A stretch of 64,000 bases of DNA from Myxococcales bacterium (GTDB lineage: Bacteria; Myxococcota_A; Polyangia; Polyangiales; Polyangiaceae), in contig JAEUKE010000244.1 in assembly GCA_016794345.1 (NCBI GenBank), forward strand, positions 1 to 64,000. Direction: 5' to 3'. Made by a program: the position numbers and the translations under genes. Positions 24,527 through 36,455 of the stretch are shown here, one piece after another. The notes under the pieces are model-generated. The model had not been told where the DNA came from. It worked only from the letters and a program-made list of their open reading frames with translations, and did not search any database. Each line of letters opens with the position of its first letter. Position 1 is the first letter of the stretch.

Positions 24527-25495
24527 TCACCCATTCGCGGGACCTTGCTGCGAGGGTCGTGGCCGCGCGGGCGCGGCCGTCCCGGAGATGGCGAGGAGGA
24601 GGTCGCGAACCGTGGAGACGGGATCGCTCGTCGTCTGCGGAACGAGCAGCGCCCCTCCTCGACCGAGCAGGTCTTCCCGCCAGCGCGAGCGCAGCGCCTC
24701 GAGCTCCGCCAGATAAGCGGCGCGGGCCGCCACCGGATCCGCTTCGACCACGACGCCACCCTCGACGCTGGCGAAACGCGCCTGCTCGGCGAACGGGAGC
24801 TCGGCCTCGTCGGGCGAGAGGACCTGCACGGCGAACGCCCGCCGTCCCCGGGTCGCGAGCCCACCGAAGTCTGCGAGCGCGCGCTCCGGCAGGTCGACGA
24901 GATCGGAGAAGAGCACCACGATGCTGCCTCGTCGCGCCCGCTCGTAGACGGGCAGGAGCGCGCGGAGCACGTCGTCCCCGCCTTGTGACCAATCCCCGGC
25001 AGGCTTCGTGGAGGAGAGCGCCCACACGGTGCGGTCCCACGCCTCGCGGCCGGTCGCGGCCGGCAACACGCGAACGCCGTCTCCTCCGAGGATGACGAGG
25101 CCCACCGGGTCGCCGGACGAGAACGCGACGCGGGCGAGGGACGCGGCCAGCAGCGCCGCGAACGCGTACTTCGCTCCTGGGCCCCTCCCGCGGAAGCCCA
25201 TGGAGGCCGTCGCGTCGACGATGAGCCAGACGGCTCTGTCAGTTTCGGTCTCGAACTCCCGGACGAGCAGGCGGTCGTGTTTGAGGAGCGAGCGTTTGTC
25301 CACGAAGCGGAGGTCGTCCCCGAAGACGTAGGGCCGCTGCCCCCCGAACTCGACGCCCGAGCCCTTCCGGACGCTGCGGTGAAGCCCCGCGTACACGCCC
25401 TCCGCCACCACGCGCGCGCGGAGGCGGAGCGGTGCGAACGCGCCCCAGTCCACCTCGTAAGGCGAAAACGGCTTCTGCTGGGCGGAGGCCACCAC
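24527..25495 (-). CDS. DUF58 domain protein
   Basis: A 322-aa vWA-related cytosolic protein. The DUF58 signature SGVEFGGQRPYVFGDDLRFV and the following WLIVDATASMGF (a MIDAS-like DATAS motif) are present. It normally partners MoxR ATPases and BatA proteins. GTG at 25495 is used, with no strong ribosome binding site; the second codon is also GTG. The BatA-like gene starts 3 bp after the stop, so they are one unit. The expected moxR gene is missing from the window. Confidence 0.85.
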   Translation of the reverse strand: MVASAQQKPFSPYEVDWGAFAPLRLRARVVAEGVYAGLHRSVRKGSGVEFGGQRPYVFGDDLRFVDKRSLLKHDRLLVREFETETDRAVWLIVDATASMGFRGRGPGAKYAFAALLAASLARVAFSSGDPVGLVILGGDGVRVLPAATGREAWDRTVWALSSTKPAGDWSQGGDDVLRALLPVYERARRGSIVVLFSDLVDLPERALADFGGLATRGRRAFAVQVLSPDEAELPFAEQARFASVEGGVVVEADPVAARAAYLAELEALRSRWREDLLGRGGALLVPQTTSDPVSTVRDLLLAISGTAAPARPRPSQQGPANG

Positions 25496-25566
25496 CCCGG
25501 AGGCTTACCAGCGGCAGGCGGCCCGATCCACGTGGAAGAGGACGAAAGGCCCCAGGAAGACGGCCG

Positions 25567-26490
25567 TCAGCTGCGCGACTTCGCCGGCGCCGGCAACTTC
25601 GGGGCAGACGCCGCCTTGGCCTTCTGCTCTTCGATGCGCCACTCGGCCTCGCTCATGAGCGACTCGAATCCCGCCTCGACGTCTCCGTCGAGGCCGTCGC
25701 GCTTCAGGTAGACCTTCGCTGCCCTGAGGGCCTCGAACGGGGCGCGATCGACGAGGTGCTCGATGGCACGGTACGCCTTGATCGGATCCTCGTCGGCTTT
25801 CTCCTTCCTGGCCCTGGCGAGGTGCTCGGCCGCGATCTGCTTGCGCGTCTTGTCCGCGTTCTCATCCAGAAACGCGCTCCACCGCGCGGCGGTCCTCCGG
25901 TTCTCCTCCCAGGCGTCCGTCACGGCGTCGGTGTCCCAGGGGACTTCGACGGGAGGCGACGCCCCCAACATGGCCTCGAGCGTCTCGGGGAGCTGGTAGA
26001 CGAGCATGACTTGCGCGTCAGACTCTTCCTTGGCGATCGTGGCGAAGCCGTCGACGACGACCCGCCTGACCTTCTTTTCGTCGATCTTTCCGAGCGTGAA
26101 GAGCAGGCGGTTCACCGCGTAATAGCTGTCGAGCTCGTCCGCTTCGTCGAGCGCCGCCAAGATCGACGGCGCCCCCTTCTTGCCCAGGCCGACGAGCCGC
26201 GCGACCGCCAGGTTGCAGCGCGCCTGCTCCTCCTCGGTGGGCCCCTCGCGGCTCATCGGGTCGGCCACGCAGCGCTCCTTCACCTTCGCGACCGCCTTCT
26301 CGGCGGCCGCGTCGCGCGCGCCCAGCTCCGAATGGTCGAAGGGCTTCTGTGCCTCCGTCTTCTTGGCCTGCTCGGGCGCAGGCTCCGGCGGGGGCGCCTT
26401 GCCCTTGATGCTGACGGGTTTGTCGGCGAACGCCGCTGCCGACCAGCAGAGGATCGCGGAAGAGACGAGGAGGAGCAGGGAGCGGTTCAT
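25567..26490 (-). CDS. Secreted helical protein of unknown function
   Basis: A 307-aa protein with a signal peptide (LLLLVSSAILCWSAAAFA). The mature part is almost all helical and charged. Segments such as GKKGAPSILAALDEADELDS and YYAVNRLLFTLGKIDEKKVR suggest HEAT-like repeats. Its ATG overlaps the stop of the cytochrome gene (ATGA). It is probably periplasmic and may serve as a scaffold for the multiheme cytochrome or the BatA system downstream. No family is claimed. Confidence 0.7.
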   Translation of the reverse strand: MNRSLLLLVSSAILCWSAAAFADKPVSIKGKAPPPEPAPEQAKKTEAQKPFDHSELGARDAAAEKAVAKVKERCVADPMSREGPTEEEQARCNLAVARLVGLGKKGAPSILAALDEADELDSYYAVNRLLFTLGKIDEKKVRRVVVDGFATIAKEESDAQVMLVYQLPETLEAMLGASPPVEVPWDTDAVTDAWEENRRTAARWSAFLDENADKTRKQIAAEHLARARKEKADEDPIKAYRAIEHLVDRAPFEALRAAKVYLKRDGLDGDVEAGFESLMSEAEWRIEEQKAKAASAPKLPAPAKSRS

Positions 26491-27611
26491 GGGCTTGCCT
26501 TGGGTTTTGGTTTCGCAGCGGGGACAGGAGGGATGAGGCCGCGCGCGACGATTGTCTCGTCGCGCGCCTGATCGACGTCGAAGCTGACGGCCATCGCGGC
26601 GTCCATTCGCTGGTAAGCGACGACCCAGCGGACGGTCAGGCGCGTCGTGGGCTCGGGGAACCGCAACACGGCCTTCCGGACGCCGCGCCCGGGAGCCGGG
26701 ACACGCGTGTCGGCGATCTCCACGCGCTTCGAGGAGATCGTCGAGACCGCGCCCGCGACGTCGCCGAAGCGGCGCGCCAAAAATACTGACGGAGCTGTCA
26801 TCACGACCTTCCCCTCCGCGTCCAGCGCCTCGGCCCGGAGCTCGAGGCGGCGGAACATGTCACCCGTCGGGAAGGCGTGCCCGACCTCGCGGCCTTCGAG
26901 CTCGAACAGGAGCTGCCCTCCGTCTCCGCGGCGGGCGACCACGTCGACGGCTCGCGCCAGCATCGCCGGGTCGGAGATCACGGAGAAGTCGTGAGCGCGG
27001 TGCCTCTTGCCGTCCGGGCCCTCGACCTCCGCCATGTGGCAGCTCTGACAAGAGACGTCGGCGAGCGAGGAAGACGCGTGCTCGACGAGGGTGTCTTGCA
27101 TGGGCTGCCCCTTCGAACGAGGGAAGTCGAACTGATGGCAGGAAGCGCAGGCCTCTTTCGTGGCGAGCCGCGCGTCGCCGCGCACGGCGTGGTGCTCGGC
27201 CGAGCCCGCGATGTCCCGCGCTCCGACGATGTCGGCCCCTTGCTGGTGGCAGGTCGTGCAGCCGATTCCCACGTCTTGCGCGGCGCGGCTCGGATACGAG
27301 GCCGCGTCGGCCTCCGGCGCATGGCAGCTGCGACAGAACGCGACCGGCTCGACCGCGTAGGCCTTCTGAAAGACCGGGTCGTGCCAGGCCTCCTGGTGGA
27401 GGGAGCCGCGCCACTCCGCGGCGATCTCCCTATGGCAGCTCTCGCACCGTGCGTTCGCCTCCGCAGGGTCGTCCACCGCAGCGCGCGGGCGCGGCGATGG
27501 CCCCGGCAGCGCCGGAAGGTCCCGCCCGAGGAGCGGCGCCGGAACGGAGACCGCCAAGGCTCCGGCCACGAGGACCGTCAGGGAGAGCAGGGCGTGAGCG
27601 GGGCGAGGCAT
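26487..27611 (-). CDS. Five-heme c-type cytochrome
   Basis: A 374-aa exported protein (signal LLSLTVLVAGALAVSVPA). Five CXXCH heme sites lie at residues 56-60 (CESCH), 93-97 (CRSCH), 118-122 (CTTCH), 155-159 (CASCH) and 188-192 (CQSCH). Extra His residues are spaced as in cytochrome c554/NrfB-like proteins and could be distal ligands. After residue 210 the protein is beta-rich with no heme, perhaps a binding domain. It should carry electrons in the periplasm or at the outer membrane. A translationally coupled helical secreted protein follows. Confidence 0.87.
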   Translation of the reverse strand: MPRPAHALLSLTVLVAGALAVSVPAPLLGRDLPALPGPSPRPRAAVDDPAEANARCESCHREIAAEWRGSLHQEAWHDPVFQKAYAVEPVAFCRSCHAPEADAASYPSRAAQDVGIGCTTCHQQGADIVGARDIAGSAEHHAVRGDARLATKEACASCHQFDFPRSKGQPMQDTLVEHASSSLADVSCQSCHMAEVEGPDGKRHRAHDFSVISDPAMLARAVDVVARRGDGGQLLFELEGREVGHAFPTGDMFRRLELRAEALDAEGKVVMTAPSVFLARRFGDVAGAVSTISSKRVEIADTRVPAPGRGVRKAVLRFPEPTTRLTVRWVVAYQRMDAAMAVSFDVDQARDETIVARGLIPPVPAAKPKPKASP

Positions 27612-27714
27612 CGGAGGGAGTACACCGCGCGGGCAGATCGCCTTCCCGCGCAGCTACTCCCTATCGACCCACCCGCGACGAGTGTGACGGCTGGACCTGA
27701 GGCCCAGCCATTCC

Positions 27715-28587
27715 TCAGTGAACCGGGCGGTCCTCGGTCGCGAACCCGTTCGGCTTGAACGCATGCTCCGGGCCGGGGAACGTGCGGTCGCCGACCTCGC
27801 GGACGAAGGCTTCGGTCGCCTCCACCACTGCAGCGCCGAGCTCCGCGAAACGCTTCACGAACTTCGGAGACAGCCCGCGGTACATCCCGAGGAGGTCGTA
27901 ACAGACGAGGACCTGTCCGTCACAGCCCGCCCCGGCGCCGATACCGATCGTCGGCACGGAGACTGCGCTCGTGACCTCGGCGGCCAGATCCGGCGGGATG
28001 GCCTCGAGCACGATGGCGTATGCCCCCGCCTCTTCGAGGGCGCGCGCGTCGCGCACGACCTGCTCCGCGTCCTCCGGCCGCTTGCCCTGAACCTTGAAGC
28101 CGCCGAGCGCGTGGACGGCTTGCGGCGTCAGGCCGACGTGTCCCATGACCGGGATGCCGGCCGAGACAATCCGGAAGACATGTTCGGCGAACGCGGCGCC
28201 GCCCTCGAGCTTCACGCTCTCGAAGGCGCCATCTTTCATCAGCTTGCCGGCCGTCTCCACCGCTTGCATCGGGGAGACCTGGTAGCTCATGAACGGCATG
28301 TCGCCGATGACGTGTGCGCTCCGGGCGCCGCGCGCCACGGCGCGCCCGTGGTAACAGATCTCGTCGACCGTGACGGGCAACGTGTTGCCGTGGCCTTGGA
28401 CGACCATGCCCAACGAGTCGCCCACGAGGAGCGCGTCCACGCCCCCCTCGTCGAGCAGCCGAGCCATCGTGAAGTCGTAAGCCGTCACGACGGTGAGCGG
28501 GCGCTCGCCCTTGCGGGCGCGCATGGCCGGGACAGTCAATTTCGCGCGCGCCGCGGGCGCTTGGCGCGGATCACCAGCTCCGTACAT
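27715..28587 (-). CDS. panB: 3-methyl-2-oxobutanoate hydroxymethyltransferase
   Basis: Ketopantoate hydroxymethyltransferase, the first committed step to pantothenate and coenzyme A: it transfers a hydroxymethyl group from 5,10-methylene-THF to alpha-ketoisovalerate. The 290-aa TIM-barrel protein shows TAYDFTMARLLDEGG, the metal site VGDSLGMVVQGH, SVKLEGG with the conserved Lys and Glu, and GHVGLTPQAV. It is cytosolic. The ATG at 28587 fits the family length. It appears monocistronic here; panC is not in the window. A weak GGCTGG/CCAGCC stem at 27692-27712 follows the stop without a T-run. Confidence 0.95.
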   Translation of the reverse strand: MYGAGDPRQAPAARAKLTVPAMRARKGERPLTVVTAYDFTMARLLDEGGVDALLVGDSLGMVVQGHGNTLPVTVDEICYHGRAVARGARSAHVIGDMPFMSYQVSPMQAVETAGKLMKDGAFESVKLEGGAAFAEHVFRIVSAGIPVMGHVGLTPQAVHALGGFKVQGKRPEDAEQVVRDARALEEAGAYAIVLEAIPPDLAAEVTSAVSVPTIGIGAGAGCDGQVLVCYDLLGMYRGLSPKFVKRFAELGAAVVEATEAFVREVGDRTFPGPEHAFKPNGFATEDRPVH

Positions 28588-28666
28588 TTTCCTCCGGGTC
28601 GCGGCCGCAGATGCGGTCCACGCCTGATGATCTCTATACGGTCCCGCACGCGTCGTGACAAGCCGC

Positions 28667-30022
28667 TCAGCGCTTCGCGCGGCGGCGGCGGGCGAGGACC
28701 GCAGCCGCCCCTGCGAGGCCGATCAGCGCCAGCTCGCTCGGTCGCGCCGGGGTCCGAGCGAAGCCGCAGCCGCCGCTCGATCCGTCGTTCGCGTCTTCGC
28801 CGAACGGATCCCAGTTGTTGATGTCGCCGAAGCCCGGGAACGTCGAGCCGTCGTTGTCACACGGTGGGAAGGTCGGGCAGGCCGGGGGGATGCCCACGGT
28901 GTTCTGGACCTGCAGGTACCGCTCGATCGGCTGCTGCGTAGTCGACGCCTGGAGCCTCAGGTCCACCCCGAGCGCCTCGCGAGAAAGATCGGCCGAGATC
29001 CGCGTCACCCAGAGCGAGCTCGGGTTGATCCCGGCCGTCAGCGTCGCCACGTCCGCCGCAGCGGCCTCGACGGCGCCTTGCCCCGACTCGTCGGCGTAGC
29101 CGCTCCCGGCGGGATCGTATTCGGCCGTGCTCAGGATCGAGTCGAACAGCCACATGCCCTTCTGCTCGCCGGCTTCCATCAGCCAGCGCGACCCGCCGTC
29201 TGCGTCGAAGATCTCCTGCTTTCGTTGCGCATAGTTGCTGCTCGCCGTGCCCCAGTCCCAGATCAGCTCGCTGGCACTGATCGTCTCGAAGCCGAAGTTC
29301 TGCGGCTCGTACCGACCTTCCGCGAGGACCCAGAGCGTGATGGGCGTCCGCGCGCCCGTCCCCGCCGCCACCATGCGGAGCGGCAGCGTGGGGCTCGCGC
29401 CCGGAGAGGTGATCCGGACGGGCTTCATCGAGTCGATGCCCTGACCGGGCACCAGGCGAAGCGCCAGGAACCCGAAGCCCTCGGTCACGTACTGGCTGAC
29501 GACGGGCTCCACATCCGCGGGGATGTTGTAGCCGTGCGACTCGAGCCAGGTGTTGAGCGCGAGCGGATCGCTCGCCTGGAGCTGCACGGTCTCGTAGGGG
29601 CCGACGACCTCCTGCGCGATGACGGTCACGCCGCCGCCCGATCCCGAGGTCGCTCCTGTCGCGCCGAAGCCGGCTGCGTCGCCGGGACAGTTGGGCGGGG
29701 GGCAGTTGATCGTCGGCGAGGAGACGACGACCTGCGTCTCGGCTTCGAGCACCTGGAAGAGCAGATCGGACGAGAGGCCGATCTCGACCTGGCCCTTGAT
29801 CGGGAGCACCCACGCGAACTCGGTCGGATCGCCGTCGTAGGTGATCTGGTCCCAGAGCGTGGTCTGGGTCGCCGAGACGCTGAGGGCCATCCGGTGGCCT
29901 GTCACCTGGGTGGACTCGGATTGGCTGACGAAGCAGCCACCGCAAGCGCTGGCCTCCTCCGTCCAAAGGAAGGGGGCCAAAGCGGACACCAAGACGAAGG
30001 AAGCAGCGAGGATGCGGCGCAT
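28667..30022 (-). CDS. DUF2330 surface protein with MYXO-CTERM-like tail
   Basis: A 451-aa exported protein. The signal peptide ILAASFVLVSALAPFLWTEEASA ends before CGGCFVS, the DUF2330 start (long signal shown here only in part: ILAASFVLVSALAPF). The tripartite C-terminus (GCGF, hydrophobic LALIGLAGAAAVLA, then RRRR) is a MYXO-CTERM-type sorting signal that is removed when the protein is anchored on the surface. ATG 30022 is preceded by GGACGA and precedes the signal peptide directly. The role is unknown; DUF2330 proteins are common in Myxococcota envelopes. Confidence 0.85.
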   Translation of the reverse strand: MRRILAASFVLVSALAPFLWTEEASACGGCFVSQSESTQVTGHRMALSVSATQTTLWDQITYDGDPTEFAWVLPIKGQVEIGLSSDLLFQVLEAETQVVVSSPTINCPPPNCPGDAAGFGATGATSGSGGGVTVIAQEVVGPYETVQLQASDPLALNTWLESHGYNIPADVEPVVSQYVTEGFGFLALRLVPGQGIDSMKPVRITSPGASPTLPLRMVAAGTGARTPITLWVLAEGRYEPQNFGFETISASELIWDWGTASSNYAQRKQEIFDADGGSRWLMEAGEQKGMWLFDSILSTAEYDPAGSGYADESGQGAVEAAAADVATLTAGINPSSLWVTRISADLSREALGVDLRLQASTTQQPIERYLQVQNTVGIPPACPTFPPCDNDGSTFPGFGDINNWDPFGEDANDGSSGGCGFARTPARPSELALIGLAGAAAVLARRRRAKR

Positions 30023-30136
30023 GGTCGTCCTGCTGTGCAAGCCCCGGGCCTGCCCGTGAGGCACGAATTCAGCGGCGCTTTTCTCGATCGGCTCCGCGAG
30101 CTGGCGCAGCGTGGCCCAGCCAACCCGCGCGAGGCG

Positions 30137-32170
30137 TCAGACCAGGCCCTCATCCAGACGCCGCATACCCTCGAGGAGCAGGCCCTCGGGCGAGACCTCG
30201 ATCGTCTTGTCCTTCGGGATTGTCTGCGGGTCGATCTGGAACTCGCCGTCCTTCAGGTTGAGCATTCGATAAAACGCCTCTTCCCCGCGGTGGGGCGGCA
30301 AGCGCGCGTCAACGATCTGGCCATCCACGAAGCCGATATCGCCCGTCCCCTTCGAGGTCTTCAGCTTCACGGTGCACGTCTTCCGACCGTGCCAGAGGAT
30401 CTGCACGACATCGGGCAGGGCCATCTCGGCGAGCGAGCCGCTGACGCCGCGCGCCGGCGCGGCGGCCTGCGTTCGCGCGCGCTTGCGCTCCACCAGCTGG
30501 CGGAGCTTCGCCACGAACACCTCCGGCGGGGAGGGCTTCGTGATGAGGTCGTCGACGCCGAGCTCGAAGACGATCTCCGCGAGCTGGCGGTCGGTCTTGC
30601 GCGTGTAGACGATCCAGACGAGGACCTTCTTGCCCGTCTCCTCGCTGGCGATCGTGCTCCGCAGGGTGAGGCCGGCGTCCTTCGAGTCGAGATCGACCTC
30701 GCTGATCACCACCGTGAAGTCGCGCGTGCGGAGCTCGTGCAGCGCTTGCTGCATCGTGCGGGCGACGTGGACGTCGAAGCCCGCCTCGAGCAGCTTGAGC
30801 TCGAGCACGGTCACGTCCTCCGGATCCTGATCGACGACGAGGACGTTGACCCGGTCTGCGAGGATCTTCGCGCGCAGGTCGTCGCCTGCGACCTCGGCTC
30901 GGAACAGATCGACGACGGTCGGATCGAAGATGACCCCGCGATGTTTGGCGAGAAACTGCATCGCTTCGCCGGCCGTGAGCATCTTGCGGGCGGGGTTGCG
31001 GGGGTTCTGCGTCAGGTCCGCGTAGGTGTCCGCGACGGCGAGGATGCGCGCGCCGAGCGGGATGTCTTTCCCGGCCAGGCCGAGCGGGAAGCCTCGCCCG
31101 TCGAAGCGCTCGTACATGCCGTTGACTGCGCTCTTCGTGTCGCTCGTCAGCTGGACGGCCTGGAGGAAGCGCTCCGGCACGTTGAAGACCTTCTGCGCCG
31201 CCGCGCGATGCCCGTCGTATTCGGCCACGTTCAACGCCGTGAGGTGATAGGTGCCGGCCTTGCCGAGGTCGTGGAGGTAAGCGGCGACGACGTAAGCGGC
31301 GATCTGGTGGGCGGGAAGGCCCATGCGATCACAGACCTTCCGAACGAGGCGTGCGGTGAGCGCGGAGTGGCCACGCAGGTCCTGCCTGGAGTTCTCGAGC
31401 AGGCTCACGAGCACGTTCAGCGTCTCGACGTAGTCGGGCGCGACCGAGGCGGGGAGCGCTTGCGGCCGGGCCGCTCGCTCCTGCGCGGGCGGAGGCGGTC
31501 GCGGCGGCGCGGCGGCGGGCTGCGGCGCGGGTTGCGGCTGCGGAGCGGCATCAGCCTGCAAGCCCTTCGACTCGTGCTGGACGACGAGCGGAGTCGCCGG
31601 CGCAGGACCGGTCGAGTGGCTCGGTCCTGTCGTCGTGTTCGACGTGTGGAACCGATCGACGCTCAGCTGGAGCGTCCCTGGGCGCATGAGCGTGGCGAAG
31701 AGGCTCGGGTCGTTGTGGTAGGCGCGCTGAATCGCCGCCATGACGGCCGCCGGCCGGGCCACGAGCGCGTTGACCGTGCGGACGCCCGCTGCGACCCGCA
31801 CCTCCGCCAGGGCTGCGAGGTTGTCCGGGTCGGGTGTCACGACCGACAGCGCCTTGGCCGCGTCGTCGTAGAGGACAGGGAAGACCTGGTGTTGCTCGGC
31901 GAGCTTGCGAGGAACGAGCGAGAGGATGCCCCGATCGATGCTGGCCTTGTAGAGCTTCTCGGTCGAGACGAAGCGTGTAGAGCTCTCCGTCGCGACGTAC
32001 CGCAAGAGGTCCGTCTCGCTGAGGATCTCGTTCTCGATGAGGGCGTCCTCGATCCGTCCGCCGTGAAGCGCCACGTAAGCGACAGCTGTGGCGTGGCCAT
32101 CGGGGGAGAGCCTCCCTTCGGCCATGAGTTTGTCGGCGAGGCGCTGGTTGGACGCAGCGACGTTCTTCAC
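30137..32170 (-). CDS. MshEN/HD-GYP/REC/PATAN signalling protein
   Basis: A 677-aa four-domain signal protein. Residues 1-155 resemble the MshEN c-di-GMP-binding domain of GspE-type ATPases (LVPRKLAEQHQVFPVLYDD). A Pro/Ala linker follows. Residues about 245-440 are an HD-GYP c-di-GMP phosphodiesterase domain (HDLGK, then FDGRGFPLGLAGKDIPLGAR). Residues about 450-570 are a receiver domain (VNVLVVDQDPEDVTVLELKL, LVW...YTRK, LITKP). Residues about 585-677 are a DUF4388/PATAN domain (GSLAEMALPDVVQILW). It should couple c-di-GMP binding and turnover to motility or polarity. No ATPase domain follows the MshEN part. Confidence 0.85.
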   Translation of the reverse strand: MKNVAASNQRLADKLMAEGRLSPDGHATAVAYVALHGGRIEDALIENEILSETDLLRYVATESSTRFVSTEKLYKASIDRGILSLVPRKLAEQHQVFPVLYDDAAKALSVVTPDPDNLAALAEVRVAAGVRTVNALVARPAAVMAAIQRAYHNDPSLFATLMRPGTLQLSVDRFHTSNTTTGPSHSTGPAPATPLVVQHESKGLQADAAPQPQPAPQPAAAPPRPPPPAQERAARPQALPASVAPDYVETLNVLVSLLENSRQDLRGHSALTARLVRKVCDRMGLPAHQIAAYVVAAYLHDLGKAGTYHLTALNVAEYDGHRAAAQKVFNVPERFLQAVQLTSDTKSAVNGMYERFDGRGFPLGLAGKDIPLGARILAVADTYADLTQNPRNPARKMLTAGEAMQFLAKHRGVIFDPTVVDLFRAEVAGDDLRAKILADRVNVLVVDQDPEDVTVLELKLLEAGFDVHVARTMQQALHELRTRDFTVVISEVDLDSKDAGLTLRSTIASEETGKKVLVWIVYTRKTDRQLAEIVFELGVDDLITKPSPPEVFVAKLRQLVERKRARTQAAAPARGVSGSLAEMALPDVVQILWHGRKTCTVKLKTSKGTGDIGFVDGQIVDARLPPHRGEEAFYRMLNLKDGEFQIDPQTIPKDKTIEVSPEGLLLEGMRRLDEGLV

Positions 32171-32236
32171 GTGAGACCTTCGATAGTAGCAGGCGCGGGC
32201 GCCACCTCCTCAAATTCTCCTTTCGTCTTCCGTCCG

Positions 32237-32277
32237 AAAAAGGACGAGCCCCCCGGCACCTCTCGGTGGGGGGGCTC
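32237..32277 (-). terminator. Rho-independent terminator of the pyrophosphatase gene
   Basis: On the minus strand a GC stem (GAGCCCCCC at 32277-32268 against GGGGGGCTC at 32254-32246) with a 13-base loop is followed by GTCC and five T (complement of 32241-32237). It lies 44 bp after the hppA stop and before the HD-GYP gene. Confidence 0.8.
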
Positions 32278-32320
32278 GATGGCACGCGCGCCGCCGTGGC
32301 GGGCGCAGCCTGCAGGCAGC

Positions 32321-34882
<2,562 letters not shown>

Positions 34883-35142
34883 GGTGTCGACGTTCTCCTG
34901 TGGACTGCGAGCGCGCGGCCTTTTCGGCGCTGCGGCTGGACTGGGAGCGCGGGCCTTACCTTTGTTGGGAGTATTTCGCAATGGGAACGATGTAGGACAG
35001 AGTGCGAAACTCGCGAAATCGCTCGGCTAAACGCACCTGGATGGGCAACTCGGGGCCGCCGCGCGCCCGCGCTTTGTCAGGCGCGCGCGCGCAAGCGTTG
35101 CCGTGCATGGCACCGTGGCACCGCGAAGCCGGGCGTCTTGCG

Positions 35143-35793
35143 TCAGCCGCGCGCGCGCTCGATGGCACGACGGAACATCTCGGGCGCCTGCGCCCCCGGC
35201 ACGGCGAAGCGCTGATCGATCACGACGAACGGGACGCCCGTGATGCCGGCCTCGGCGGCGGCGCGCGCCTCCTCGCGGGTCTGGTCGAGCTCGCTGGGGC
35301 TCTCGAGCGCTTCGAGGGTCTCATCCCGGCTGAAGCCGTGCCGCTGCGCGAGCTCGAGCAACACATCCATCGCGGAGATGTCGCGGCCCTCCAGAAAGTA
35401 GGCGTCGAAGAGGTCACGCGCGAGGGCGCGCTGCGTGCCCTTGTCGATCGCGAGCCGCGAGAGCGTGTGCGCGCGCAGCGTCGGCACGCCGCGGCGGACC
35501 TTGTCGAAGTCGAGCGCGATCCCGGACTCCTTCGCGGCGGTCTCGACCCGCCGGAAGAGCGGCTCCGGGTCGCCGTACTTGCGGCGCAGCCTGTCCCGCA
35601 GGTCGACACCCTCCGCGGGCGTGGACGGGTCGAGCAAGAACGGTCGGTACGTCCACGACGCGGCGACGTCGGGCAGCGAGGCGAGCGCGATCTCGAGGCG
35701 GCGCGTACCGATGAGACACCAGGGGCAGGCGAAGTCGGAGACGATCTCGATGGAGAGGGGGCGGCTCGAGGGCTCGGCGGTTACGGAAGCCAC
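35143..35793 (-). CDS. DsbA-family (FrnE-like) thiol oxidoreductase
   Basis: A 216-aa DsbA-fold protein of the FrnE/2-hydroxychromene-2-carboxylate-isomerase-like group. The CPWC motif is at residues 23-26 (SDFACPWCLIGTRRLE). The helical insert and the cis-Pro loop TGVPFVVIDQRFAVPGAQ are intact. There is no signal peptide, so it acts in the cytoplasm on thiol redox state, perhaps in stress response. It is followed downstream on the same strand by 132 bp without a gene. Substrate is unknown. Confidence 0.9.
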   Translation of the reverse strand: MASVTAEPSSRPLSIEIVSDFACPWCLIGTRRLEIALASLPDVAASWTYRPFLLDPSTPAEGVDLRDRLRRKYGDPEPLFRRVETAAKESGIALDFDKVRRGVPTLRAHTLSRLAIDKGTQRALARDLFDAYFLEGRDISAMDVLLELAQRHGFSRDETLEALESPSELDQTREEARAAAEAGITGVPFVVIDQRFAVPGAQAPEMFRRAIERARG

Positions 35794-35839
35794 GACGAGG
35801 TCGTAGCACGCCGGAAGCCTCGGGGCCGCCTTTCGGGGC

Positions 35840-36394
35840 TCACGCCTTGGCGTAGGTCAAGCGGTAGGCCAGCGGCTTCGGCAGCTGATCGGCGACGACC
35901 CTCACATCGATGACAAGCTTGCCATTTTCGAGACGGAACCGGTTCTCCCGGGACTTGCCCTCCGTCGAGAAGACCTGGCTCACGGCTCGCTCCTTCAGCG
36001 CGACGCGCAGCGACATGGCCTCGCCGTCCTTCGACCTCACCGTCACAGCCGACCCGTCGAGCGGGGCGACGAAGCGCTCGTCCCGATAGGAGAGCATGAA
36101 ATGGCGCTCGTCGGCGGCGAGGACCAGGCTGCTCGGCACCGGGTTCGCGGTGCGCAGCCGGTCTCGAGCCAGGCCTCGAACCAGGAAGCTCATCCGACCG
36201 ACGATGTCCTCGATGGCGGACGCGAGCTGCTGTCGCTCGTGCTGACCGCCCGCGTGTTTGTAGCCGCCGAGCATCGCGCCGATGCGCGGGGACGAGGCCC
36301 ACACCACGCGAGGGACGACGAGCGCGCCGGAGGCGGCGACGAGGGCGAGCAGGGCGGAGCGACGGGACGAGGGACAACCGGGGTGCTGCGGCAT
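35840..36394 (-). CDS. Exported hypothetical protein
   Basis: A 184-aa protein. The N-terminus has SSRRSALLALVAASGALVV, a signal sequence with twin Arg that could use the Tat route. The mature part starts with ASSPRIGAMLGGYKHAGGQH and includes a beta-rich C-terminal half (HFMLSYRDERFVAPLDGSAV). No family is recognised. It lies 46 bp downstream of the DsbA-type gene on the same strand order and is followed 61 bp upstream by the NAD(P)-binding gene. It is probably periplasmic. Confidence 0.7.
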   Translation of the reverse strand: MPQHPGCPSSRRSALLALVAASGALVVPRVVWASSPRIGAMLGGYKHAGGQHERQQLASAIEDIVGRMSFLVRGLARDRLRTANPVPSSLVLAADERHFMLSYRDERFVAPLDGSAVTVRSKDGEAMSLRVALKERAVSQVFSTEGKSRENRFRLENGKLVIDVRVVADQLPKPLAYRLTYAKA

Positions 36395-36455
36395 GGGAGA
36401 TCGGGTGTAGCCGGAAGCGGCGCGCTCGCCAGCTCACGCGAGAAATCCGAGCGCG

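Noticed and set aside
27692..27712. Terminator after panB
   Set aside because: Only a six-base-pair stem and no T-run.
27715..28821. Plus-strand gene opposite panB
   Set aside because: Antisense shadow of panB; no start signal or known motif.
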